A stretch of DNA of 64,000 nucleotides from CAZYBO01 sp964645205 (GCA_964645205.1 CAZYBO010000006.1:62001-126000); one strand, 5' to 3'; positions 43,980 to 53,342 are shown, counted from the stretch's first letter. Notes: generated by a model from the letters alone, not told the origin. Made by a program: numbers and translations.

Positions 43980-45738
43980 GCGGCCAGACTGCCTCTTTTG
44001 GGGACTTATGCTTGCGCGTAATGTACCACGACTGAAGGATCGACAGCACGTTGCTCCACGACCAGTAGAGCACCAGCCCGGCGGGGAATGTAGCGAAGAA
44101 CACCAGCATGACGTACGGCATGTATTTGATGACCTTCGCCTGCATGGGATCGGCCGGTGCGGGTTGCTGGCGCATCTGGATCACCATCGTCGCGCACATC
44201 AGCATCGGCAACACGCCCAGATGCAGGTAGCTCGGCGTATCCCAATTGATGAGTCCGAACAGCGTGAAGATGTTCGACGGATCCGGCTCCGACAGATCCT
44301 TGATCCACGCGAAGAACGGCGCGTGGCGCATTTCGATGGTCACGTAGAGCACTTTATACAGCGCAAAGAACACCGGCATCTGGATCAGCACCGGCAGGCA
44401 GCCCGAGGCGGGGTTGACCTTCTCGCGCTTGTAGAGCGCCATCATCTCTTTCTGCAATTGCATCTGGTCGCTGCCGTGGCGCTCGCGCAGTTTGAGCATC
44501 TCCGGCTGCAACTCGCGTATCTTCGCCATCGAGATGTAGGATTTGTTGGCAAGCGGGTACATGGCGAGCTTCACCACGATGGTCAGCATCATGATCGCCA
44601 GCCCGAAATTCCCGATTGTGTCGAAGAAGAAATTGAGCACAACGAACATCGGCTTGGTCATGAAATAGAGCGAGCCGAAATCCACCGCCCGGTCGAACAG
44701 CGGAATCGGCGCCGTGGTGGTTACGCCCGCTTCGCCGGTAGCGTAGGCATCCAGCACGTCAAGTTCCTTGGCGCCCGCGAATAGCCGCAGCCACTCCTCG
44801 CCGGACGCGCCCGGCTCGATCGTCACCGGCGCGCCGAGATAATCGGCCTGATAACGGTGCTGCTTGTTTTTTTCATAATGGCTGAAGGTGGTCTTGAAGC
44901 CGCCCTTGGACGGAATCAACGCACTCAGCCAGTATTTGTCGGTAATGCCGAACCAGCCCATGGCGTTTTCAAACACCTTGTTGCCTTTGTTGAGCAGGCG
45001 GTCGTAGCTGATTTCTTCCAGCGCCCCTTCCATCACGCCCAGCGGCCCTTCGTGGAGAATGATGTTTTCCGTTTCAGGCGCAGTGTAGGCGCGGTTGATG
45101 AACGCATAGGGCGCAACGCTGATCGCATGCGGCGCCGTGTTTTCCACGCGCTGACGGATGGTGAACATGTAATTCGCATCCAGCGCGATCTCCAGCACGA
45201 AAATCTGTCCTTCGCCGTTGTTCCAGCGCAGCGTCACGCCTTCGCCCGCGGCGAGCTGTTTCTTGTCGGCCTGCCAGACCGTATCCTGCGTCGGCACTTT
45301 GGTTTTTCCGTCCGACGCCACCCAGCCCGCCTGCGCGAAATATGCATGTTGCTCGCCGTTGGGCGAGAACAGCGTCACGTCGGGACTGTTGGGGGAAAGG
45401 TCAACGCTGTATTTTGCCAGCGTGAGATCGTCGAAACGCGCGCCTTTGAGCGCGATCGAACCGTGCAGCGTATCGGAGCGAATCGGCAGGCGCGGCGACA
45501 GCTTGAGGCGCTCGTCGCGCGTCAGCGTCGCGTTCTCGTCTGCACTGCCTACCGCCGGTGCGTTCTGCTCGACGTAGAGTTTCTGCTCCTTCTGCTTTTT
45601 CTGCATCTGCTGCTGGTGGAATTGCGCAAGCTGCTGTCTGCGCGGCCACTCGACCAGCGCCTGCCACGAAAACAGCACCAGCGCGGCAATCAGCACGGTG
45701 ACGAACAGGCGTTTATAATCGGATTCTTCGTGTTGCAT
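43966..45738 (-). CDS. yidC: Membrane protein insertase YidC
   Basis: A 590-residue insertase. I start at ATG 45738 (MQHEESDYKRLFVTVLIAALV), the first place where the sequence looks like YidC; the open frame to 45855 overlaps yidD on the same strand. There is an N-terminal helix (about 9-27), a large periplasmic domain (about 50-360), and five conserved membrane helices from about 365 with KLAMYPLANKSYISMAKIRE and ASGCLPVLIQMPVFFALYKV. The C-terminus is basic, as needed for ribosome contact. Confidence 0.95.
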   Translation of the reverse strand: MQHEESDYKRLFVTVLIAALVLFSWQALVEWPRRQQLAQFHQQQMQKKQKEQKLYVEQNAPAVGSADENATLTRDERLKLSPRLPIRSDTLHGSIALKGARFDDLTLAKYSVDLSPNSPDVTLFSPNGEQHAYFAQAGWVASDGKTKVPTQDTVWQADKKQLAAGEGVTLRWNNGEGQIFVLEIALDANYMFTIRQRVENTAPHAISVAPYAFINRAYTAPETENIILHEGPLGVMEGALEEISYDRLLNKGNKVFENAMGWFGITDKYWLSALIPSKGGFKTTFSHYEKNKQHRYQADYLGAPVTIEPGASGEEWLRLFAGAKELDVLDAYATGEAGVTTTAPIPLFDRAVDFGSLYFMTKPMFVVLNFFFDTIGNFGLAIMMLTIVVKLAMYPLANKSYISMAKIRELQPEMLKLRERHGSDQMQLQKEMMALYKREKVNPASGCLPVLIQMPVFFALYKVLYVTIEMRHAPFFAWIKDLSEPDPSNIFTLFGLINWDTPSYLHLGVLPMLMCATMVIQMRQQPAPADPMQAKVIKYMPYVMLVFFATFPAGLVLYWSWSNVLSILQSWYITRKHKSPKEAVWPHDVV

Positions 45739-45748
45739 GGCGTTTTTT

Positions 45749-45988
45749 TTAAGCGTTAGGATGTTTGACGGGAACGGGATCGAGACCCGACTTGGCGAAG
45801 GGGTTGCAGCGCAATACGCGCTTGGCCGCAAGCAGGCTGCCTTTAAACGCCCCATGTTGGGTCACGGCAGCGGCGGCATAGTGCGAGCAGCTCGGCGTAA
45901 ACCGGCAGCAATGGCCGAGGAACGGCGCAAGGCAGCACTGGTACAGCCGAATCATGGCAAGCAGCAGGCGGGTGGCAACGTGGCTCAT
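45749..45988 (-). CDS. yidD: Membrane protein insertion efficiency factor YidD
   Basis: A 79-residue basic protein with the conserved CRFTPSCSHYAAAAVTQHG and AAKRVLRCNPF. YidD assists insertion by YidC. It lies between rnpA (4-bp overlap) and yidC (10 bp apart), the standard location. Confidence 0.96.
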   Translation of the reverse strand: MSHVATRLLLAMIRLYQCCLAPFLGHCCRFTPSCSHYAAAAVTQHGAFKGSLLAAKRVLRCNPFAKSGLDPVPVKHPNA

Positions 45989-46359
45989 GGTTTCTCGATC
46001 CTGTTGGGCACGCCTTTATTAGCGTGTATTCGCGAAAATGCAAACGCGATATCGCGCAGTAATTCGGCATACGGGCAGTCTGCAGCTTTCACGCGGGAAA
46101 TCATCACGAAGTCGAAATTGTCGCGCATGGGCGGTTTCGCGTTGGCAAGCGCGGCGCGCAACCTGCGTTTGATGCGGTTGCGCATCACGGCATTGCCCAT
46201 TTTCTTGGTGACAGTATAGCCTACGCGTGGCGCAGGCTCGGCGGGATGGTCGGATGAGCGTGCGGAAGCTAATAATATGAAAGTGCCGGTAGCGACGCGC
46301 GCGCCTCCCGACGAAGCGGCCAGGAAATCCCTGCGGCGCTTGATGGTGGCGACGGCCAA
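45985..46359 (-). CDS. rnpA: RNase P protein component
   Basis: A basic protein that binds the RNase P RNA (rnpB at 8.46 kb). The hallmark GNAVMRNRIKRRLRAAL and the aromatic/hydrophobic core TFILLASARS and RVGYTVTKKM are present. The frame is open to ATG 46419, but that lies 59 bp inside rpmH and adds a non-family leader; TTG 46359, directly after the rpmH stop, gives 124 residues beginning near LAVATIKRRRDF and is the better family match. The start is not certain; the ATG alternative gives 144 residues. Confidence 0.85.
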   Translation of the reverse strand: MAVATIKRRRDFLAASSGGARVATGTFILLASARSSDHPAEPAPRVGYTVTKKMGNAVMRNRIKRRLRAALANAKPPMRDNFDFVMISRVKAADCPYAELLRDIAFAFSRIHANKGVPNRIEKP

Positions 46360-46360
46360 T

Positions 46361-46495
46361 TTACGCGGAAAGGCGCTTGCGGCCTTTGGAACGGCGGGAA
46401 GCGACGACTTTGCGGCCACCCACGGTAGCCATGCGCGCGCGGAACCCGTGACGGCGTTTGCGTACTAAGTTACTGGGCTGAAATGTTCTTTTCAT
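46361..46495 (-). CDS. rpmH: Ribosomal protein bL34
   Basis: A 44-residue very basic protein, beginning MKRTFQPSNLVRKRRHGFRA and ending GRKRLSA, the near-invariant bL34 sequence. ATG 46493-46495, TAA at 46361-46363. It is the first gene of rpmH-rnpA-yidD-yidC-engB-argB and so carries the operon promoter in the 200-bp gap to its left-hand neighbour's divergent kinase gene. Confidence 0.97.
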   Translation of the reverse strand: MKRTFQPSNLVRKRRHGFRARMATVGGRKVVASRRSKGRKRLSA

Positions 46496-46697
46496 GGCTT
46501 ACATCCTCAAATTACAGTCATTTTTCATTAAAGGTTAAGCGTTATAGCGACTCCGCCGCCCCATGTCAACAGAATAGGAAATTGAATTTTCCATTAAATT
46601 CCTACGGTTAACCTTTGCCGCTTTCAACCATTTGTTAATCCACAAACGCTACACTGGGAACTCTCGATTCAAGGCTCATTGGGTTTCTCTGGGATTT

Positions 46698-48167
46698 ATG
46701 TTCAACTACCTGCGTGTATTTTCCGTTCTGAGTTTGCTGACGGTGGTCATCATCGCGCTGATGACGGGCATGCATGTGCGCTACCTCGCGGTGGATGAAA
46801 TCGTCAGCGCCACCGAGAAGCAAGACGTCAACATCGCGCAGAACTACGTCAACACCATCTGGAAAAAATACCGCGAGGCGATAATCGCCCTGCCCACGCA
46901 GAGCGAGGAAGAACAGAAGGACACCACGCAGATCAACGCCTTCGCGCAGGAAACCGTGGCGTATTTCCAGCGCATGAATCTCATCCGCGTGAACCTGTAT
47001 AACGGCAGCGGCCAGCTGCTCATGACCATCAACAGCCTCGGCAACAAAATACAATTCCTCAACAACGCGGCGTCCATCGACAATGTATTCGTCAGCAAGC
47101 AGATGAAGCGCGCCGTGGCGGGCAGTAAAATCGCGCGCGACGTGGAACTCGAGGGCGGCGGCACGCTCATCGGCATGCAGGCCGTCATCCCCATCCGCTC
47201 TCAAGACGGCACGCCGCGCAACGAAGGCGCGCTGGAAATCCTGCACGACATCAGCGTGCCGTGGGGTAAATTCGTCAACCTGCAGATTTACGGCACCATC
47301 GGCGTCATCCTGATGTTCCTTGTGTTCATGGCGGTGTGGTTCGTATCGTCTAACCGCGCGGAAGCCATCATCTCCAAGCAATATGAAATCAACCTCGAAC
47401 TTGCCGCCGCCGCCGCCGCTGCGCAGGCAGAAAACCGCGATAAGTCACAGTTCCTCGCCAATGTCAGCCATGAATTGCGCACGCCGCTTAACGCCATCAT
47501 CGGCTTCTCGGAAATCATCAAGAGCGAAGTGATCGCCATGCTGCAGGAGCGCAAGTACCACGATTACATCAACGACATCCACTCCTCTGGCGTCCACCTG
47601 CTCAGCCTCATCAACGACATTCTGGAATATTCCAAGGCCGAAGCGGGTAAGCTCGAACTCGAAGTATCGGAAATCAACGCGACCAAGATGATCCAGAACA
47701 GCATGCGCCTGCTCGCCCCGCGCGCAGAATCCGCGCAGGTGATCCTCACCGAGGCGCTGCCGAAAGAACAGATCATCCTTGTGATCGACGGCAAGAAATT
47801 CAAGCAGATCCTGCTCAACCTTCTCTCCAACGCCGTAAAATTCACTCCGCCCAACGGCGAGGTGCGCGTAAGCGCATGGCGCAACATCAGCGACGATACG
47901 TACTCGTTTGAAGTAAAAGATTCCGGCATCGGCATCGCGGCGAAGGACATTTCCCGCGCCATGTCGCCGTTCGGCCAGGTGGATAACAAGCTCAGCCGCA
48001 AATATGAAGGCACCGGCCTCGGCCTGCCGCTCACCAAGAAATTCGTCGAGTTGATGGGCGGGAAGTTCAGCATCCAGAGCGAGGTGAACGTAGGCACCAC
48101 CGTCACCTTCACCCTGCCCCGCCAGCTCACCGAGCGCGAGGGCATCATCATTAAACAGTTGGCCTAA
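46698..48167 (+). CDS. Membrane sensor histidine kinase
   Basis: A 489-residue kinase; I use ATG 46698 (MFNYLRVFSVLSLLTV) because the upstream frame starts with TTG and lacks family character. It has two membrane helices (about 8-28 and 196-218) with an extracytoplasmic sensor of about 165 residues between, an Ala-rich coiled linker, HisKA (phospho-His in NVSHELRTPLNAIIGFSE near 257) and a complete HATPase (NLLSNAVKFT, DSGIGI, GTGLGLPL). No response regulator is adjacent. The closest named types in Alphaproteobacteria are PleC/DivJ-like cell-cycle kinases, but I would not assign it to one. Confidence 0.9.
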   Translation: MFNYLRVFSVLSLLTVVIIALMTGMHVRYLAVDEIVSATEKQDVNIAQNYVNTIWKKYREAIIALPTQSEEEQKDTTQINAFAQETVAYFQRMNLIRVNLYNGSGQLLMTINSLGNKIQFLNNAASIDNVFVSKQMKRAVAGSKIARDVELEGGGTLIGMQAVIPIRSQDGTPRNEGALEILHDISVPWGKFVNLQIYGTIGVILMFLVFMAVWFVSSNRAEAIISKQYEINLELAAAAAAAQAENRDKSQFLANVSHELRTPLNAIIGFSEIIKSEVIAMLQERKYHDYINDIHSSGVHLLSLINDILEYSKAEAGKLELEVSEINATKMIQNSMRLLAPRAESAQVILTEALPKEQIILVIDGKKFKQILLNLLSNAVKFTPPNGEVRVSAWRNISDDTYSFEVKDSGIGIAAKDISRAMSPFGQVDNKLSRKYEGTGLGLPLTKKFVELMGGKFSIQSEVNVGTTVTFTLPRQLTEREGIIIKQLA

Positions 48168-48197
48168 GGCCGCGAAACCCCGTATTATGCGCCCCGT

Positions 48198-49007
48198 ATG
48201 AATAAACGCCTCTCCATACCCGACCTCCGCGCACGTAAAAATGCCACGCCCATCGTCGTGCTCACCGCCTACACCGCGCCGATGGCGCGGCTGCTCGACC
48301 CGCACGTGGATATGCTGCTGGTCGGCGATTCGCTCGGCATGGTGGTGTATGGCATGGACAGCACGCTTCCCGTGTCGCTGGAGATGATGATCCGCCACGG
48401 CGAGGCGGTGGTGAAATCCTCCGCGCAGGCGATGGTGGTGGTCGACATGCCGTTCGGCAGCTATCAGGCATCGACGGAACAGGCTTACATAAACTGCGCG
48501 CGCGTGATGGCCGAAACCGGCTGTCAGGCGATCAAGCTCGAAGGCGGCGCGGAAATGGCCACGACCATCCGCTTTCTCACCGAGCGCGGTATCCCCGTAG
48601 TCGGCCATGTGGCGCTCATGCCGCAGCATGTTCATGCGCTCGGCGGCTACCGCTATCAGGGGCGCACGGAAGCCGAAGCGGAGCGTATCTTGCAGGACGC
48701 GCTCGCCGTGGAGCAGGCGGGCGCATTCGCCATCGTGCTGGAAGCGGTGAAAGAAACCGTGGCGCGAACCATTACCCAGAAACTTAAAATTCCCACCATC
48801 GGCATCGGCGCATCCCCCGCGTGCGACGGGCAGGTGCTGGTGTGCGACGACATGCTGGGCATCACCGCGCACACGGCGAGCTTCGTGAAAACCTACGCGC
48901 AGATCGGCGCACAGATCGACGACGCGGCGAAGGCCTACGCAAGCGAAGTGCGCAGTCGCGCCTTCCCCACCGACGACTATTGCTTCCCGCAGAAAAAGAA
49001 ACCGTAA
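48198..49007 (+). CDS. panB: 3-methyl-2-oxobutanoate hydroxymethyltransferase
   Basis: A 269-residue enzyme of pantothenate synthesis (ketopantoate formation with 5,10-methylene-THF). Family markers: IVVLTAYTAPMARLLD, MLLVGDSLGMVVYG, MVVVDMPFGSYQAS, IPVVGHVALMPQHVHALGGY and TIGIGASPACDGQVLV. Length is normal. It follows the kinase gene by 30 bp. No panC or panE is in the window. Confidence 0.97.
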   Translation: MNKRLSIPDLRARKNATPIVVLTAYTAPMARLLDPHVDMLLVGDSLGMVVYGMDSTLPVSLEMMIRHGEAVVKSSAQAMVVVDMPFGSYQASTEQAYINCARVMAETGCQAIKLEGGAEMATTIRFLTERGIPVVGHVALMPQHVHALGGYRYQGRTEAEAERILQDALAVEQAGAFAIVLEAVKETVARTITQKLKIPTIGIGASPACDGQVLVCDDMLGITAHTASFVKTYAQIGAQIDDAAKAYASEVRSRAFPTDDYCFPQKKKP

Positions 49008-49111
49008 CCCCGGCGTCCATAAACAGTACAGTACGCAGCCATGACGCACATTTCATTTGAAACCGCGCGTATGCTTGCGGTATCTCTACGCCATAGCCTT
49101 GAGGAGTAGTT

Positions 49112-49846
49112 GTGGCCGCACCGGAAACAGAAATCGCTTCACCCAAGCGCGGCACGCTCAGCATCATCATCCCGGTGCATAACGAGGCGTGGGCGCTGCC
49201 GGAATTGCTGCCGCACATCAACCAGGCCGCCGGCATGATGAGCGGCGTGGATGTGGAATGCATCATCGTCGATGACGGCAGCACCGACGGCACCTACCGT
49301 TTCCTCGATTCCGCGCGCAAAGCCTTCACCTTTTTAAAACCCGTCCGGCTGCACAAGCGCGCGGGTAAATCGGCGGCGATGAAAGCGGGCATCGAAGCCG
49401 CCACCGGCAATATTATCGCCACGCTCGACGGCGATTTGCAGAACGACCCGCTCGACCTTCCTTCTATGCTGCGCATACTGGAAGCCTCATCGCTCGACCT
49501 GCTTAACGGCTGGCGCACCACGCGCCGTGATAACTGGTTCAAGCGCACGGAATCAGCCTGCTACAATCGCATCGTCAACCGGCTGTTCCACATGCACCTG
49601 CACGACCATAATTGCGGCATAAAGATTTTCCGCCGCAGCGCGCTTGAAGGCGTGCGGCTGCGCGGCGAGTGGCACCATTTCCTGACCGTGCTTTCGCACC
49701 GCGCCGGGCACCGCGTCGGCGAGTTGCACGTATCGCACCGCCAGCGCAAATACGGAAGGTCACGCTACGGCCTCGACCGTTATTTCTCGTTCGCCGCCGA
49801 CCTCATCCGCACCTATCGCGGCACGCCCGTTAGAAATCAGCCCTGA
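49112..49846 (+). CDS. Family 2 glycosyltransferase (DPM1-like)
   Basis: A 244-residue GT-A enzyme: SIIIPVHNEAWALPELLPHI at the N-terminus, IIVDDGSTDGTY as the nucleotide-binding loop, and ATLDGDLQNDPLDLPSML containing the DxD-like metal site. NCGIKIFRRSAL and VSHRQRKYGRSRYGLDRY are typical of dolichyl/undecaprenyl-phosphate mannosyltransferase relatives. There are no membrane helices, so it is the soluble catalytic type. The start is GTG 49112 with GAGGAG upstream. It converges on the BtuB-like gene with a 17-bp overlap of the two 3' ends. Confidence 0.9.
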   Translation: MAAPETEIASPKRGTLSIIIPVHNEAWALPELLPHINQAAGMMSGVDVECIIVDDGSTDGTYRFLDSARKAFTFLKPVRLHKRAGKSAAMKAGIEAATGNIIATLDGDLQNDPLDLPSMLRILEASSLDLLNGWRTTRRDNWFKRTESACYNRIVNRLFHMHLHDHNCGIKIFRRSALEGVRLRGEWHHFLTVLSHRAGHRVGELHVSHRQRKYGRSRYGLDRYFSFAADLIRTYRGTPVRNQP

Positions 49847-51725
49847 CGCCGGTATATACCGACACGCCCGGCTGCCCGTAGGCGAAAACCTCCTGATAGC
49901 GCTTGTCGAGCAGATTCTCGATGCGCCCATACATCGTTATCGCCGGGCTGATGCGGTAATTCGTGTTGATGCCGACGGTAGTGAAGGATTTCACGTTCAC
50001 CCTGCCGTACGGATAGTTGATGTCGATGTCGCTGCGCTTGCCCGAATAGCGCACATCCAGCCCGACATCGCCGCTGGCGCTGTAATCGTATTTTACGCCG
50101 AGCGTGCCCTGATGACGCGGCCTGCGCACCAGATCGATGTCGCGCGTGCGATCCTGCGACAGCGTGTACACGTGCGTCGCGCTGATCGCCCATCCCTCCG
50201 CCGGATAAAACGCCGCGACATTTTCCACTCCCTGCGTGCGCGCCTTGCCGGTATTTTTGGTGCGAAACGGCGGCGCGCTGTCGTTGCCGATAAGCTGGCG
50301 GATCGTGTTGCGGAAGAAGGTCGATCCGAACGTGATATTACCGTGCCAAAGCGATTGCTCGAACCCCATATCCCAGCCGCGACTGCTTTCCGGGCTCAGG
50401 TTCACATTGCCGTACGAAGGATCGTAAAGCTGCGTCAGCGACGGCGCCTTGAAACCGGTTCCGTAGCTGGTTTTCAACCGCGTGCCGGTGCTGCGTATGG
50501 CGTAGCCGGGCGCGATTTTCCATGTGAACTGCCTGCCGAACGCCTGGTGGAAATCAAGGCGCGAGCCCGCGTTGACGAACAGGTTGCGCCCGATATTGAA
50601 CTGGTCGTCGGCGAACACGGCCATCGTATCGACGTTCACCTCGCGCAGCGTATTGGTTTTGTAGTGGTCGCTCCACGCCTCGGCGCCGAATGTCAACTGG
50701 TGGAACGGCGCGATGCGTACGCGGTGAATCCAATCCACCGTATCCCTGCGCCCGAAATATTGCTGGCGGCCGAAGAACGGGTTGCCGATAGAATCGAAAT
50801 ATTCGGTGATCTGCGCACGGTTCAGGTGCAGCGTCGCCACCCCCAGCTCCTGCGTCCACCGCCCGCCGAACAGCGACCATTCGCCGGCGGCGCGCGCGTT
50901 GATCTGGCGGCTGTCATTTTCGGGATACGCATCGTCGGCCGGGCGCATGAATCCGCCGGGACTGTCGAATTCCGTGTTGGTGCGGTTATAGCGCATGGCA
51001 AATTTCGCCGTGAACGCATCCGTCAATTTGCCCGCCATGTTTGCAGCCAGCGTGTAGGTGCGGCTGCCGTCCTTTTCCGTGCCGCCGAGCGATTTGTCGT
51101 AGGAGGAAATGCCTTCGGTCGCGCTGGTGCTGGCATGGATGCTATAGGACGTGCGCCCGATCTCGCCGGAATTGCCCGCGCCGATCCTCGCGCTGCTGCG
51201 GCTGCCATATTCGGCAAACGCGGTGTTGGACGGTGTGCCGCTGCCTTTTCGCGTGATGACGCTGATGACGCCGCCGATCGCCTGCGAACCATACAGCGTG
51301 CTTTGCGCGCCGCGCAGCACTTCGATACGTTCGACATTATCGGTGGTGAGGTTGGAGAAATCGAACGCGTCGCCGGGATCGGACGGATCGTTGACCGCCA
51401 TACCGTCCACCAGCACGAGCACGTGGTTGGAATTCGTGCCGCGCATGAACACGCGCGATGTCTGCCCTGCCCCGCCGTTATTAGCAACGGTGATCCCCGG
51501 CACTTCGCGCAGCAACTCCACCACGGTGGGTTTGTTCTTGCGCTTGATTTCCTCGGCGGTAATCACCGTCATGCTGCTGGCGACGCGATTGAGCGGCAAC
51601 GGCGAGCGCGTCGCGGAAATCACGATCTGCGGCACGGTCGCTGCCACCTCATCGGCGGCAAACGCGGGTAAAGATAAAGGGGATAGGGCGACGGTGGCGA
51701 CTAAAAGCCGGTGGCAACGAAACAT
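49830..51725 (-). CDS. btuB: TonB-dependent vitamin B12 receptor (BtuB-like)
   Basis: A 631-residue outer-membrane receptor. ATG 51725 follows AAGGAG and opens a clear signal peptide (MFRCHRLLVATVALSPLSLP...FA); longer open frame upstream belongs to the leader. A TonB-box-like PQIVISATRS region precedes a plug domain (about 35-145: VVELLREVPGITVANNGGAG, VFMRGTNSNHVLVLVDG) and a 22-strand barrel to the end, with the terminal aromatic VRADF. The cobalamin riboswitch upstream strongly supports B12 uptake as its role. No btuCDF genes are in the window. Confidence 0.93.
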   Translation of the reverse strand: MFRCHRLLVATVALSPLSLPAFAADEVAATVPQIVISATRSPLPLNRVASSMTVITAEEIKRKNKPTVVELLREVPGITVANNGGAGQTSRVFMRGTNSNHVLVLVDGMAVNDPSDPGDAFDFSNLTTDNVERIEVLRGAQSTLYGSQAIGGVISVITRKGSGTPSNTAFAEYGSRSSARIGAGNSGEIGRTSYSIHASTSATEGISSYDKSLGGTEKDGSRTYTLAANMAGKLTDAFTAKFAMRYNRTNTEFDSPGGFMRPADDAYPENDSRQINARAAGEWSLFGGRWTQELGVATLHLNRAQITEYFDSIGNPFFGRQQYFGRRDTVDWIHRVRIAPFHQLTFGAEAWSDHYKTNTLREVNVDTMAVFADDQFNIGRNLFVNAGSRLDFHQAFGRQFTWKIAPGYAIRSTGTRLKTSYGTGFKAPSLTQLYDPSYGNVNLSPESSRGWDMGFEQSLWHGNITFGSTFFRNTIRQLIGNDSAPPFRTKNTGKARTQGVENVAAFYPAEGWAISATHVYTLSQDRTRDIDLVRRPRHQGTLGVKYDYSASGDVGLDVRYSGKRSDIDINYPYGRVNVKSFTTVGINTNYRISPAITMYGRIENLLDKRYQEVFAYGQPGVSVYTGVRADF

Positions 51726-51892
51726 AAAACGCTCCTTACGTTGTGTGGGTGACCAATTGCACCGCGCGGATGTCCGCTGCGAAACAATGTCACCACGTAA
51801 GGAAGAACCCATCGCAAACCTGTAAAAACAGGGGAACAACGGGAACCGACATCCAAGAGATACGCCGTCTCTTAAAAAGCGCGTGACACTCA

Positions 51893-52075
51893 AGCGGCAG
51901 GTCTCCTGGCTCGCGGGTCGCCGCTATTTTCCGCCTTCCCGGTTTCCCAGTGACATACACGAAAACAGCTCGCCGCTTACAGTTGCGGGTACAGCCGAAG
52001 ATTCGCCGGAATACGGCTCACTTCGTTCCCTTTTCATCCACTACGTGTGGAAACCACTTGGCTTCATTGGATAAT
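51893..52075 (-). promoter_or_regulatory. Cobalamin riboswitch upstream of btuB
   Basis: Reading the minus strand, the leader has the AdoCbl riboswitch features in order: GGGAAC...GTGAGC, the core CCGCAACTGTAAGCGG-like stretch, GTCACTGGG, GGGAAGGCGG, and the B12 box GCCAGGAGACCTGCC (complement at 51896-51910). About 170 bp separate it from the btuB ATG. This gap holds an AAGAGA/TCTCTT hairpin at 51855-51873 that may be part of the expression platform. Binding of B12 would lower btuB expression. Confidence 0.93.
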
Positions 52076-52295
52076 CTTCCGCGCGTAAAGATCAAGCGCT
52101 AAATCGCATTAACGCTAATATCCGCTCTGGAAGCCATGGAGGAGCGTATGCGACGACTAGCCCCATTGAGGGGCGCAGCCTGCGTGGCGCCTGAACGCAA
52201 TGTAATATTACTCTGTTTTACAAGGGAATATATATCCTAGACAAGTAGGCGGGCTTCTTTTATAAACCAATGCTCTTTACGCCTCCACCCAATAT

Positions 52296-52371
52296 GCCCC
52301 GATAGCTCAGTTGGTAGAGCAAGGGATTGAAAATCCCTGTGTCGCTGGTTCGATTCCGGCTCGGGGCACCA
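52296..52371 (+). tRNA. tRNA-Phe (anticodon GAA)
   Basis: A 76-nt cloverleaf with encoded CCA: acceptor GCCCCGA/TCGGGGC, D arm GCTCAGTTGGTAGAGC, anticodon arm AGGGA-TTGAAAA-TCCCT and T arm GCTGG-TTCGATT-CCGGC. It lies upstream of the AT-rich DapB-like gene. Confidence 0.98.
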
Positions 52372-52535
52372 CCCTTCGCCTACGGCTTCGGGTGGCGCAG
52401 CCATGCGGAGGTTGGCATCCTCAGCAAGCATAGAAGCGTTCGTGTTTCCGGTTTGCATCCGCATTGATGCGTTAATAAAGGGTACTTTTATTTATATTTC
52501 AATGAACTTATCTCTGTAACACCGAGGAGGTATCT

Positions 52536-53342
52536 ATGAAAGTTGGTCAGTTAGGATTTGGTAAAACTGGAAAATCTGTTGCTTCTGTTTTGTTAGAATC
52601 CAAGAAAAGCAATCTGCAATGGGTACTAAGGAAATCCCACAAGCTTGAACACCGCTCAGTGCCTGAATTCTTAGGTGTCGAATCAGACGAACCCGGTCAC
52701 ATTCATTGCATCGAAGAATTTAGCGCCGCTGAATTGTTGGATAAATATCCTGTTGATGTCATTGTGGATTTTTCATCACAAGATGGCATTTTTTATTATG
52801 GCGAAGAAGCAAAACAGAGAGGAATTACGATCATTTCCGCTGTTTCCGAATACCCAGAATCCACCTCTGAATATATAACCAAATTATCCAGGCACACGAA
52901 GGTAATGCACTCACCTAACATTACGCTTGGCATCAACTTTCTGCTAATTGCGGCAAAAATTCTAAAGAACATAGCGCCATATACTGACATCGAAATCATA
53001 GAAGAGCACTTCAAAAAGAAACCAGAAATCTCTGGCACGGCGCGCATTCTTGCTAATGGCCTTGGTATTAATCATGAAGACATAAAATCAGTACGCGCTG
53101 GTGGAATCATAGGTGTGCATGAGATTCTATTCGGCTTTCCATATCAGACTGTACGTTTGAAGCATGAGTCTATCGCAAGAGAAGCATTTGGTAACGGCAT
53201 CTTATTCGCGATTGAAAACCTGCCGAACGATAAAAACGGATTCTTCACCATGGAAGATTTGCTTTTACCACACTTTAATCTCAACAAGACTGAAGAAGAA
53301 TACGCCCAGCAACAGAAAAATCCATGGTGGAAACTATGGTAA
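52536..53342 (+). CDS. Divergent dihydrodipicolinate reductase-like protein
   Basis: A 268-residue DapB homologue (E. coli DapB is 273). The N-terminal Rossmann part reads VGQLGFGKTGKSVASVL; VDFSS, HSPNITLGINFLL, EEHFKKKPEISGTA and RAGGIIGVHEILFG correspond to the DapB signature regions. Catalytic His and Lys are kept in EEHFKKK, but the usual HH pair is HF, DAPSGTA reads PEISGTA and the GTTG nucleotide loop reads SAVSE. AT content is far above its neighbours (GC about 40% by eye), which with tRNA-Phe 165 bp upstream suggests transfer. It may be a specialised relative rather than the cell's lysine enzyme. Confidence 0.85.
   Translation: MKVGQLGFGKTGKSVASVLLESKKSNLQWVLRKSHKLEHRSVPEFLGVESDEPGHIHCIEEFSAAELLDKYPVDVIVDFSSQDGIFYYGEEAKQRGITIISAVSEYPESTSEYITKLSRHTKVMHSPNITLGINFLLIAAKILKNIAPYTDIEIIEEHFKKKPEISGTARILANGLGINHEDIKSVRAGGIIGVHEILFGFPYQTVRLKHESIAREAFGNGILFAIENLPNDKNGFFTMEDLLLPHFNLNKTEEEYAQQQKNPWWKLW

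Noticed and set aside
49041..49109. 22-codon frame ending at the glycosyltransferase ribosome site
   Set aside because: It could be a coupled leader peptide, but has no ribosome site of its own and no supporting pattern.
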